From Adlercreutzia shanghongiae (lineage in GTDB: Bacteria; Actinomycetota; Coriobacteriia; Coriobacteriales; Eggerthellaceae), in the NCBI RefSeq assembly GCF_035830635.1, contig NZ_JAYMFI010000027.1, positions 1-23,044 of the forward strand: a stretch of DNA of 23,044 nucleotides. The letters are read 5' to 3'. The translations under genes were made by a program, and so were the position numbers. Shown in pieces: positions 1-6,280 of the stretch. Under the pieces are notes generated by a model. The model was not told the origin of the DNA and ran no database searches. It worked only from the letters and a program-made list of their open reading frames with translations. Numbering within the stretch: the stretch's first letter is position 1; every line of letters begins with the position of its first letter.

Positions 1-1245
1 GCGGCGGTAGGCGTAGCCGGTAGCGGTGACGACCATGAGGAAGCTAGGGGGCTTCATCTTGGCAGTGTCGATATCGGCGGCGAAGGCGAGTAGGTTTCGG
101 GCCGCCTCCTCGATGCGTTCCTGGTTGGCGAGCTTCACTTCCACCGGTGCCCAGCTTCCACCTCTCAGGTGAATGACAGCATCGGCTTCCCGTCCCTTCT
201 TGTCACGGTAGTGGTAGACCTGGCCGTTAAGGCTCTCAGCGTAGACGCGCAGATCACGTACGCAGAGAGACTCAAAGAGCAACCCGAAGGTTTCGAGGTC
301 GTTGATGAGGTCATTGGGGCCGAGACCGAGGGCGGCGCAGGCGATGGACGGATCGACGAAGTGCTTCGTCTCCGATGTCCGCACGGCGGTTTTCGATCGC
401 AGGTTCGGGTTCCATGCAGGAAGGTTCTCGATGACGAAGAGTTTTTCTAGCGCTGAGATGTAGAGCGAGATGGTCTCGTCGCTGAGCGTCGCCTCGTCGT
501 TGGCGGCCATGTCCTTGCGGATTTCGGCCAGAGAGGTCTCAGTGGCGACGGCGCGAGAGTAGGAACGCATGAAACGCTTAATGCGCTCGGGATTCTTCGC
601 CCGCCGGAAAACGCGGTTGATATCCTCGTGAACAAGGCCATCGTAGAATACAAAGGCCTGTTCGAGGGCGGCTTCTCGATCAAGATCGAGGGCGCGGGGC
701 CATCCGCCGCGACAGGTGAGGTAGGCGTAGTCTTTCAGCGTCGCATCGCACTGGGCAGCCACGGAGGACTGCTCTTGGAAGAGCGATGCCAGGGAGACGC
801 TTCCATTGCCGTCTCGGGACTCAAAGAGCGACATGGTTCTCATGGTTAGAGGGCTTATTCGCCCTATGCCGCTGTGCTCATAGGGCGCTGCCTCGTTTTC
901 GTCCGGATCGGCAAGGGGGGTGGCGGAGCCGGTGAGTATAAACTGCCCGTTCCCGTTCCGCCGATCGACTTCATAGCGAATTTGGTCCCAGATAAAGGGA
1001 ATGACCTGCCACTCGTCGATGAGGCGGGGGGTGGGTCCATCTAGCAGCAGCGAGGGGGCGTTTTTAGCAAGCTCGATATTCTGGGCACTCGTTTGGCGAT
1101 CTTGCATGAAGACGGCGCTTTGGGCTCTCTGCTCGGCGGTGGTGGACTTTCCGCACCATTTGGGGCCTCGGATAAGCACAGCGCCGCTTGATCGCAATTT
1201 AAAGTCAAGCTGGGAGTCGACAACGCGCGAATAGTATTCAATCAT
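1..1245 (-). CDS. AAA family ATPase with C-terminal DUF4143 domain (3' end outside window)
   Basis: The reading frame is open from an ATG at 1245 down to the first base of the window, giving 415 visible residues without a stop, so only the last few dozen residues are missing. RBS AAGGAGG lies 5 nt before the start. Walker A is GPKWCGKS (about residues 27-34), the Walker B-like segment is RLIDEWQ (74-80) and a sensor-like FILTGSA follows (102-108). The C-terminal part has READ...PVEVK, the E/D...ExK pattern of the PD-(D/E)xK-like fold typical of DUF4143. The family is widespread; many members are annotated as 'ATP-binding protein' and their cellular role is not established. It stands alone, with an unusual iteron array just upstream that suggests autoregulation or regulation by an unknown factor. 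The family call is firm; the function is open. Confidence 0.9.
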   Translation of the reverse strand, partial: MIEYYSRVVDSQLDFKLRSSGAVLIRGPKWCGKSTTAEQRAQSAVFMQDRQTSAQNIELAKNAPSLLLDGPTPRLIDEWQVIPFIWDQIRYEVDRRNGNGQFILTGSATPLADPDENEAAPYEHSGIGRISPLTMRTMSLFESRDGNGSVSLASLFQEQSSVAAQCDATLKDYAYLTCRGGWPRALDLDREAALEQAFVFYDGLVHEDINRVFRRAKNPERIKRFMRSYSRAVATETSLAEIRKDMAANDEATLSDETISLYISALEKLFVIENLPAWNPNLRSKTAVRTSETKHFVDPSIACAALGLGPNDLINDLETFGLLFESLCVRDLRVYAESLNGQVYHYRDKKGREADAVIHLRGGSWAPVEVKLANQERIEEAARNLLAFAADIDTAKMKPPSFLMVVTATGYAYRR

Positions 1246-1266
1246 GAAAACCTCCTTATATCAGGA

Positions 1267-1295
1267 AGTTTAAAATAACCTCGGTCATTTGGCAA
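1267..1295 (-). promoter_or_regulatory. Putative promoter of the DUF4143 ATPase
   Basis: On the minus strand TTGCCA (1295-1290, 5/6 to the -35 consensus) is followed after 17 nt by TAAACT (1272-1267, 4/6 to the -10 consensus), only about 20 nt before the start codon. The spacer is almost entirely iteron 1 of the adjacent 23-bp array, so a protein bound there would block RNA polymerase. This is predicted from sequence only. Confidence 0.4.
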
Positions 1296-1362
1296 TAATA
1301 ACCTCGGTCATTTGACAGACTTAATATCGGTTATTTGGACGATATAACTTCGGTCATTTGGC
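1274..1362. repeat. Four tandem iterons with an exact 23-bp period
   Basis: Four copies of a 20-bp unit close to AATAACCTCGGTCATTTGGC start at 1274, 1297, 1320 and 1343. The core TCGGTyATTTG is kept in all four, with TCGG at 1281, 1304, 1327 and 1350. Copies 1 and 2 differ at one position, copy 4 at two, and copy 3 is the most divergent. Spacing is exactly 23 bp each time, about two helical turns, so bound proteins would line up on nearly the same face. The array lies directly upstream of and overlaps the predicted promoter of the ATPase gene. It probably is an operator; what binds it cannot be read from the sequence. Confidence 0.85.
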
Positions 1363-1420
1363 ATGCTGGGCGATTGCCGGACATGGTGTTAGGAGGGACG
1401 TCGAGATTTTTGTGAGGCAA

Positions 1421-1495
1421 TCCCTACCTTATGCAAAGTTTTTTGAGTGGGAAAACCTACGTTTTGAAGGGGAATTCCTGCGTTTTGCAAGGTTT
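1421..1495. repeat. Three degenerate CCTrCGTTTTGcAAgG repeats
   Basis: Three similar units begin at 1423 (CCTACCTTATGCAAAG), 1456 (CCTACGTTTTGAAGGG) and 1477 (CCTGCGTTTTGCAAGG). Spacing is 33 and 21 bp, so this is not a regular array. It lies in the same 284-bp intergenic region as the 23-bp iterons, farther from the ATPase start, and could be a second regulatory site. The remainder of 1246-1529 shows no gene and no clear terminator for the upstream kinase gene. Confidence 0.5.
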
Positions 1496-1529
1496 TCGTT
1501 GAACTAGATGATAAACGATAGATTTAAGA

Positions 1530-3110
1530 CTAGATTAAAGGGAGGCGCAAGGTGAAGGTAGTGCCTGCTAAGGCGGAGCTTGCGACGGTGAGGGCTCCCT
1601 TGTGAGCTTGAGCGATGTCGCGGGCGATGGCGAGGCCTAAGCCGTAGCCGGCGGGAGCCTCGTGGGTGCGGGCCTTGTCGGCGCGGTAGAAGCGGTCGAA
1701 GAGGTGGGGGAGGTCTTCGGCGGGGATGGGCTCGCCGGAGTTGGTCACCGCGAAGGTGGCGGCGCGGTCGTCTGTGGCCAGGCGCACGCTAATGGAGCCG
1801 CCCGTATCGGTGTATTTGCAAGCGTTATCCAAAAGAGCGGCCACGGCGCGTTGGAGCTTGCGCTCGTCGCCGCGGACGACAGCGCTCTCTTCAACGGTCG
1901 ACTCCATGATGATGTCCCGCTCGAAAGCCACCGATTCGAAGGTGAGCACCTCGCCTTCAACCAGGCGGCTGAAATCCACGGGCTCATAGGAGGCCGCGCC
2001 GGATTCCGTTGTCGGCCGGGCCAAATCGAGCATATCGGCCACGAGCCCCTGCATGCGCTCGGCTTCCACCTGGGTGCTGTCGATCCACTGGCGTTGGCTG
2101 GAGATGGTGTCGCTCCCGCGCTGGCGCAGGATGGCGTTGTTCGCGAGGATGACCGTGAGCGGCGTCTTCAGCTCGTGGGACGCGTCGGCGATGAACTGCT
2201 GCTGCTGGGTCCAGGCCTGCTGCACCGGCCGTAAGGCCCAGCGCGAGAACACAAGATTCAGCAGGAACAAGAGGGCCAGCGCGCCCAGGCTCACGATGGA
2301 GAGCACCAGGGCCAGCGAGCGCCAGCCATCGGCGGCGCCCCCATCGGCGAAGGCGATGACGAGGTCGGGGCCGGCATCGCGCTTGGCGAAGTAGAGGCCC
2401 GCTTCGGGCAGGTAGCCCCAGGGGCTTTGGGAGCGAATGACCTCGGGGATGGCGGTTTGGAGCAGCGAATCGGGCACCGTGGCACCGGAGCGGTCGGCCA
2501 TCTGCATGACGGTGCGGCCGGCAACGTAGTAAACCGCCACGGGAAGCGAGCTTTCCCCCACGGCCGTGGGACCGCCGATTTGGGGCGGGGCAAAGCCCGG
2601 GTCGCTTGTGCCGGCGCCGATATCGGGAGTCGGCTCTTCTTCGTCGGCGGGTCGGTTCGCATCTTGGGCGCGATGGCCCTCGGGCTTGGCGCCTGATGCG
2701 GTTGCGGGGCTCCAGCCGGCGCTTTCCGCGGAATCTACGGACGCTTCTTCGGCGTCGTCGCGGTCGTCTTCTTCGGCTTCTTCCCGGTCGTCTTGCACAT
2801 TGGTCTGCGGGCCTTCCCAGAGGATGGAGCCTTCTTCCACGCCATCGTCGCGCTGGAAGGGCTCGTGGTCGGGGATGAGCTGGGGCTCGTGCAGCGACCG
2901 GTTTGCGGCCACCATGAGGGTGTCGCGCACGTCGTCGATGTCGGCGCGGTAGTCGGCGTAGCAGATGGTGGCGAAGGAGGCCGCCAGCACCAGAGCGGCG
3001 ATGGCCATGTTCAGCCCGATGAACTTTGCGCGCAAACGGCGCAGCATGGGGGCCGCGTCGCTTGCCGGGCGCGGCTGATCCGGTCTGGTCGGCTGGGGAG
3101 CGCGGGTCAT
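1530..3110 (-). CDS. Membrane sensor histidine kinase with acidic extracytoplasmic domain
   Basis: 526 residues. Membrane segment 1 is about 31-52 and segment 2 about 265-288. The roughly 210-residue loop between them faces outside and carries a very acidic stretch at about 107-123 (DDREEAEEDDRDDAEE) and no recognised ligand domain. After TM2 comes the HisKA H-box SHELKTPLT with phospho-acceptor H312, then the HATPase_c domain with N-box LLDNACKYT (N429), a divergent G1 box NSGEPIP and G2 box GYGLGLAIA. It lies 6 nt downstream of the response regulator gene, so the two are co-transcribed. The stimulus is unknown; the acidic loop would fit cation or cationic-peptide sensing, which is inference. 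The likely target is the divergent VTC/DUF4956/beta-helix operon. Confidence 0.93.
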   Translation of the reverse strand: MTRAPQPTRPDQPRPASDAAPMLRRLRAKFIGLNMAIAALVLAASFATICYADYRADIDDVRDTLMVAANRSLHEPQLIPDHEPFQRDDGVEEGSILWEGPQTNVQDDREEAEEDDRDDAEEASVDSAESAGWSPATASGAKPEGHRAQDANRPADEEEPTPDIGAGTSDPGFAPPQIGGPTAVGESSLPVAVYYVAGRTVMQMADRSGATVPDSLLQTAIPEVIRSQSPWGYLPEAGLYFAKRDAGPDLVIAFADGGAADGWRSLALVLSIVSLGALALLFLLNLVFSRWALRPVQQAWTQQQQFIADASHELKTPLTVILANNAILRQRGSDTISSQRQWIDSTQVEAERMQGLVADMLDLARPTTESGAASYEPVDFSRLVEGEVLTFESVAFERDIIMESTVEESAVVRGDERKLQRAVAALLDNACKYTDTGGSISVRLATDDRAATFAVTNSGEPIPAEDLPHLFDRFYRADKARTHEAPAGYGLGLAIARDIAQAHKGALTVASSALAGTTFTLRLPLI

Positions 3111-3116
3111 GAAAGC

Positions 3117-3791
3117 CTAGTCTCCCTCGGTGAGTCGGTAGCCCACCGATCGGATGGTCTCGATCTTCGCCTTCGATCCCACATGGGCCATTTTCTTGCG
3201 GAGAAACGAGATGTAAGCCTCCACGTTATTGTCGCTGGCGCTGGAGGCGGGACCCCAGGCGCGGCTGATGAGCTGCTCCTTCGAAAGTACTGCTCCGGGC
3301 GAGCCGAGCAGGATGCGGGCGATGGCGAATTCCTTCTGGGAAAGGCGGATGGATTCGTTTTCGCAGGTGAGGTCCATGGATTCCAAATTCAGCGTAAGGT
3401 CTCCCACGGCGAGGGTCTCGAACACGACGTCGCCCTGGCGCCGCGTGAGGGCGCGCAGGTGGGCCAGAAGCTCGGCGGGGGAGAAGGGCTTGGTCATGTA
3501 ATCGTCGGCGCCGGAGTCGTAGCCGGTGATTTTGTCGCTGATGGCATCGCGGGCCGTGAGCAGCAGGATAGGTGTGCTCACATGGGCTCGGCGCAGGCTT
3601 TGGGCCACGGTGAAGCCGTCGGCCTTCGGCAGCATGACGTCCAGGATGATGATGTCGTAGGTGCCGGACTGGCCGTACTCCAGGGCCGCCGCGCCGTCGT
3701 GCACGGTGTCGGTGGTGTAGCCGTTGTCCTCAAGGATGCGGGCGAGCGCCTCGGCGAGACGGGTGTCGTCTTCCACAACCAAAACGTGCAT
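3117..3791 (-). CDS. OmpR/PhoB-family response regulator
   Basis: 224 residues, the normal size for the family. The receiver domain (about 1-115) has acidic residues E7/D8/D9, phospho-acceptor D51 in the sequence ILDVMLP, T79 and K101 (MTKPF). The C-terminal winged helix (about 125-222) ends with the usual VGYRL. It is the first gene of a two-gene operon with the kinase downstream. The divergent operon begins 226 bp away, and the intergenic region contains two mirrored pairs of 11-bp-spaced direct repeats, the classic binding arrangement for this family, so it probably controls both itself and the divergent operon. Confidence 0.95.
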   Translation of the reverse strand: MHVLVVEDDTRLAEALARILEDNGYTTDTVHDGAAALEYGQSGTYDIIILDVMLPKADGFTVAQSLRRAHVSTPILLLTARDAISDKITGYDSGADDYMTKPFSPAELLAHLRALTRRQGDVVFETLAVGDLTLNLESMDLTCENESIRLSQKEFAIARILLGSPGAVLSKEQLISRAWGPASSASDNNVEAYISFLRKKMAHVGSKAKIETIRSVGYRLTEGD

Positions 3792-3886
3792 GGGCGGTCC
3801 TTTCCTTGAGGGGCGGCAATGCGTGGTGCTCGTTGCCTGCGCGTCGGGCGCGTTGCGGCGCAGCGGGCGCGTTGTGTGCTTCTAGC

Positions 3887-3965
3887 ATTGTAGCGGCCCG
3901 CCTGAAGGCAACCTGAAAGGAATCGGCTGGTTCAGGCAGTTTTCAGGAAGTCCCCGTATTGTAAT
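3887..3965. promoter_or_regulatory. Mirrored OmpR-type operator with divergent -10 elements
   Basis: CCTGAA occurs at 3901 and 3912 and its reverse complement TTCAGG at 3931 and 3942. Within each pair the spacing is exactly 11 bp, and the pairs are separated by 13 bp, making a symmetric site centred near 3924. Reading outward, each direct-repeat pair is followed by a -10-like hexamer: TACAAT on the minus strand (3892-3887, 8 nt past the repeat) and TATTGT or TGTAAT on the plus strand (3957-3965). No good -35 is visible on either side, which fits activator-dependent promoters where the regulator replaces -35 contacts. Binding by the adjacent regulator is inference. Confidence 0.7.
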
Positions 3966-4017
3966 GGCCGGCCTGCGGGGGATCAGGACTTCGTGGGCCA
4001 TAAGGAGAAGGAGCGTT

Positions 4018-5193
4018 ATGGCCGGTTACAACAGCGTGTTCAAGCGCGTAGAGAAGAAGTACCGCATCGGTGTGGCCGAGCGCGCGGCCGTGGAGGCGGC
4101 TGCTTCGGGCTTGATGAAGGTGGACGCCTACGGGCGCACCCGTATTACGAGCTTGTACCTGGATACGCCGGAGCGCGCTATGATTGCTCGCTCGGTGGAA
4201 AAGCCGCTGTACAAGGAGAAGCTGCGGCTGCGCGCCTATGGCGAGGCCGATGGCGCAGCGCTTATGGCCGCCTTTGGCGCGGGACCGGTGGTGCGTGAGG
4301 CCAATGGTGTGCCGCTGTCCGATGCCGAGGTGGAGCGCCGGGTTCGCATTGGCCTTGAGGCAGCGCGGGCGATCTCTGAAGGCGCGTGCAGCTCTCTTGT
4401 TGAAGTGAGTTCGAGCGAGGTGCGGGCTGCACAGCGTCCTGACCGGGAGGCAGAGAGCCTTGCCGACGACGAATCGGCAGGCGCCGGGGAGCTGTGCGCC
4501 ACGATGGTGTTCTTCGGCATTAAGAAGAAGTTCAAGGGCATCGTGTACAAGCGCCGTCTCGCGCTTACGCTGCCAGCGGCGTTGGCTTTCGTGAGCGGAC
4601 TGCCCTATGAGCAGGCGTGCGCTCGATGGCCCTTGGCCGACGAGGCGGCTGCGCGGGCGGCGCTGTCTTCGGCAACGCGCCAGATTGCCTGCGAGCTTGA
4701 GGCGGCCATGGACCGCAATTTGCCGCTGGTGCCTTCTATGGGCATCGCCTGCGACCGCGAGGCCTGGGGCTTTCGGTCCGCGGCGCTGGCCGATCATGCC
4801 GATGACGCCCTCTTCGATGCTGAGCTGCGCATCACGTTTGACGACTGCCTCGAGTACCTCGATTGCCGTCGCCTGGGCGGCGTGCCTGGTTGCGGCGGCG
4901 CTGACTCCCGTTCCGGCTCCGGCTGGCTTCCCATCATCGAACCCGCCGAGTCCATCATGGAGATCAAGAGCGCCGGGCCCTATCCGGCGTGGCTTGTGGC
5001 GTCGCTTTCCGCGCACGCCATTTACCCCGCCTCGTTCACCAAGTACGGCAACGCCTACCAGCTTTGCTCGCGTGCTCAGGAAAAGTTTGCTGCTGTTTTT
5101 TGCAAGAAAGGCGGGTTTGTTAGACATCCGTCTTTCGACCTGAGGAGAAAGCGAGAGAAAAGGCCTGGTCACGCGTTGGCGAAACCCCTTTAA
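4018..5193 (+). CDS. VTC-domain protein (polyphosphate-polymerase-like)
   Basis: 391 residues from ATG 4018, chosen because AAGGAG lies 11 nt upstream; an earlier in-frame ATG at 3964 overlaps the predicted promoter and has no RBS. Features of the VTC tunnel fold are visible: EKKYRI (12-17), SLYLDT (45-50), KEKLRLRAYG (66-75), the basic strand GIKKKFKGIVYKRRL (167-181), RITFDD (271-276) and IMEIK (313-317). The many Arg/Lys on these strands match the phosphate-lined tunnel of the yeast Vtc4 polymerase. Residues about 98-160 look like a poorly conserved insertion. In bacteria this family is commonly found with DUF4956 proteins and cell-surface proteins, as here. Enzyme activity is inferred from family only. 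It is the first gene of the operon. Confidence 0.88.
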   Translation: MAGYNSVFKRVEKKYRIGVAERAAVEAAASGLMKVDAYGRTRITSLYLDTPERAMIARSVEKPLYKEKLRLRAYGEADGAALMAAFGAGPVVREANGVPLSDAEVERRVRIGLEAARAISEGACSSLVEVSSSEVRAAQRPDREAESLADDESAGAGELCATMVFFGIKKKFKGIVYKRRLALTLPAALAFVSGLPYEQACARWPLADEAAARAALSSATRQIACELEAAMDRNLPLVPSMGIACDREAWGFRSAALADHADDALFDAELRITFDDCLEYLDCRRLGGVPGCGGADSRSGSGWLPIIEPAESIMEIKSAGPYPAWLVASLSAHAIYPASFTKYGNAYQLCSRAQEKFAAVFCKKGGFVRHPSFDLRRKREKRPGHALAKPL

Positions 5194-5208
5194 GTCCAAG
5201 CAGGGACG

Positions 5209-5246
5209 AAAAAAGGGGAGGCGGACTGCAAACAAACGCCTTTTTT
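5209..5246 (+). terminator. Weak intra-operon terminator-like hairpin
   Basis: AGGCG (5219-5223) pairs with CGCCT (5237-5241) over a 13-nt loop and is followed by a run of T (5242-5246). An A-run upstream (5209-5214) can also pair with the T-run, which lengthens the stem. It lies between the VTC and DUF4956 genes, so it may lower expression of downstream genes rather than stop transcription fully. Confidence 0.45.
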
Positions 5247-5289
5247 CTGCAAATAGGAAGAAAAAACTTGTCCGAGAGAAGGGAATTCC

Positions 5290-5985
5290 ATGTTTGATTC
5301 AACGTTCACGTCCGTTTTCGGGACGGCCGACTCGCTCGTGGGAGCGGTGTCGACGGCCGACTTCTTGCTGTGCTGCGTGTTCTCGGTGGTGCTGGGCGCT
5401 GCCTGCGCCGGTGTGTACATGTTCCGTCACAGCTACTCGAAGAACTTCGTGGTGACCTTGGCGCTTTTGCCGCTTATCGTGCAGATGGTCATCACGCTGG
5501 TGAACGGCAATCTGGGAGCGGGCATTGCGGTCATGGGCGTGTTCAACCTCGTGCGCTTCCGCTCTATTCCCGGTTCGGCCAAAGATATCGGCAGCGTGTT
5601 CCTCGCTATGGCCATCGGTCTGGCCACAGGGATGGGATTCATCGTGCTGGCCTGCGTGTTCACCGTGGTGGTGGCCATCGTGAACCTGGTGTTCGTGCTG
5701 ACGCCTTTCGGCAAGCCGCGCGAGCCGGGCAAGACGCTGCGTATCACCATTCCCGAGGATCTGGAATTCGACGGCGTGTTCGATGCGGTGCTCAACCGCT
5801 ACGCTGCGGAATCCGAGCTTACGGAAGTGACCACGACCAATATGGGCAGCCTGTTCCAGTTGACCTATCAACTGCGATTGCGCGAGCCGGGGCTCGAGAA
5901 GGCCATGATCGACGAGTTGCGCTGCCTCAACGGGAACCTGAAGATTTCGCTGGGGATGACGCCGGCGGGGCGCGAAACGCTGTAG
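5290..5985 (+). CDS. DUF4956 integral membrane protein
   Basis: 231 residues, the usual size for DUF4956. Start ATG 5290 has AAGGGA 5-6 nt upstream. Hydrophobic segments are at about 24-44, 54-72 and 105-138 (the last long enough for two passes), followed by a cytoplasmic-looking C-terminal domain of about 90 residues beginning near KTLRITIPEDLEF. The family hallmark VFNLVRFRSIPGSAKDIG lies at about 84-101. DUF4956 proteins have no established biochemical role, but they are repeatedly encoded next to VTC-domain proteins, and it is plausible that they form a membrane complex for polyphosphate or phosphate handling. Here the gene follows the VTC gene by 96 nt. Confidence 0.9.
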   Translation: MFDSTFTSVFGTADSLVGAVSTADFLLCCVFSVVLGAACAGVYMFRHSYSKNFVVTLALLPLIVQMVITLVNGNLGAGIAVMGVFNLVRFRSIPGSAKDIGSVFLAMAIGLATGMGFIVLACVFTVVVAIVNLVFVLTPFGKPREPGKTLRITIPEDLEFDGVFDAVLNRYAAESELTEVTTTNMGSLFQLTYQLRLREPGLEKAMIDELRCLNGNLKISLGMTPAGRETL

Positions 5986-5989
5986 CTCG

Positions 5990-6196
5990 CTCGAGGCGCT
6001 TCCCGGCACCGGCGCTCACTGCCCGCTGCGCGCTGATCCCCCTTCCGAACGCGGCAAAAGAAACAGCGGAAGGAGCGCACGCTAGTCGGTACTATCCCGG
6101 CGCGCTTGCTGCTGAAGTGGAGCTGTTTCTTAAGAGCCGCGTTCTCCAGGGGGCGCGCAGAGGTCGTCGAGCGCCGGTGCCGGGAAGCACCTCGAG
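5990..6196. repeat. 207-nt near-complete palindrome / giant hairpin
   Basis: The outer arms 5990-6017 and 6169-6196 are reverse complements at 27 of 28 positions. Moving inward, further arms pair in order: 6026-6032 with 6154-6160 (7/7), 6038-6042 with 6149-6153 (5/5), 6047-6055 with 6136-6144 (9/9), 6058-6067 with 6122-6131 (10/10) and 6074-6078 with 6102-6106 (5/5). In all about 63 pairs form, with short internal loops. It fills most of the gap between the DUF4956 gene and the beta-helix gene and codes for nothing recognisable. No target-site duplication and no T-run at the end are visible. It could be a structured mRNA element, a folded RNA or a non-autonomous repeat element. Confidence 0.85.
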
Positions 6197-6280
6197 GGTT
6201 TTCGTTGGGAGCCTATTGAGCTGAGTTTTAACGGAGAGTCTCTCAGACCTGACAAACGATATTTATGAGAGGGAGTAGCA

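Noticed and set aside
1274..1362. CRISPR array
   Set aside because: Units are 20 bp with spacers of only 3 bp, and there are no cas genes.
3964..4017. Longer N-terminus for the VTC protein from ATG 3964
   Set aside because: It overlaps the predicted -10 and lacks an RBS; the extra 18 residues are unlike the family.
3943..5235. 430-residue ORF antisense to the VTC gene
   Set aside because: It covers the well-supported VTC gene and has no recognisable domain or RBS.
5990..6196. Insertion sequence with 28-bp terminal inverted repeats
   Set aside because: No transposase and no visible target duplication; inner arms also pair, which points to one long hairpin instead.
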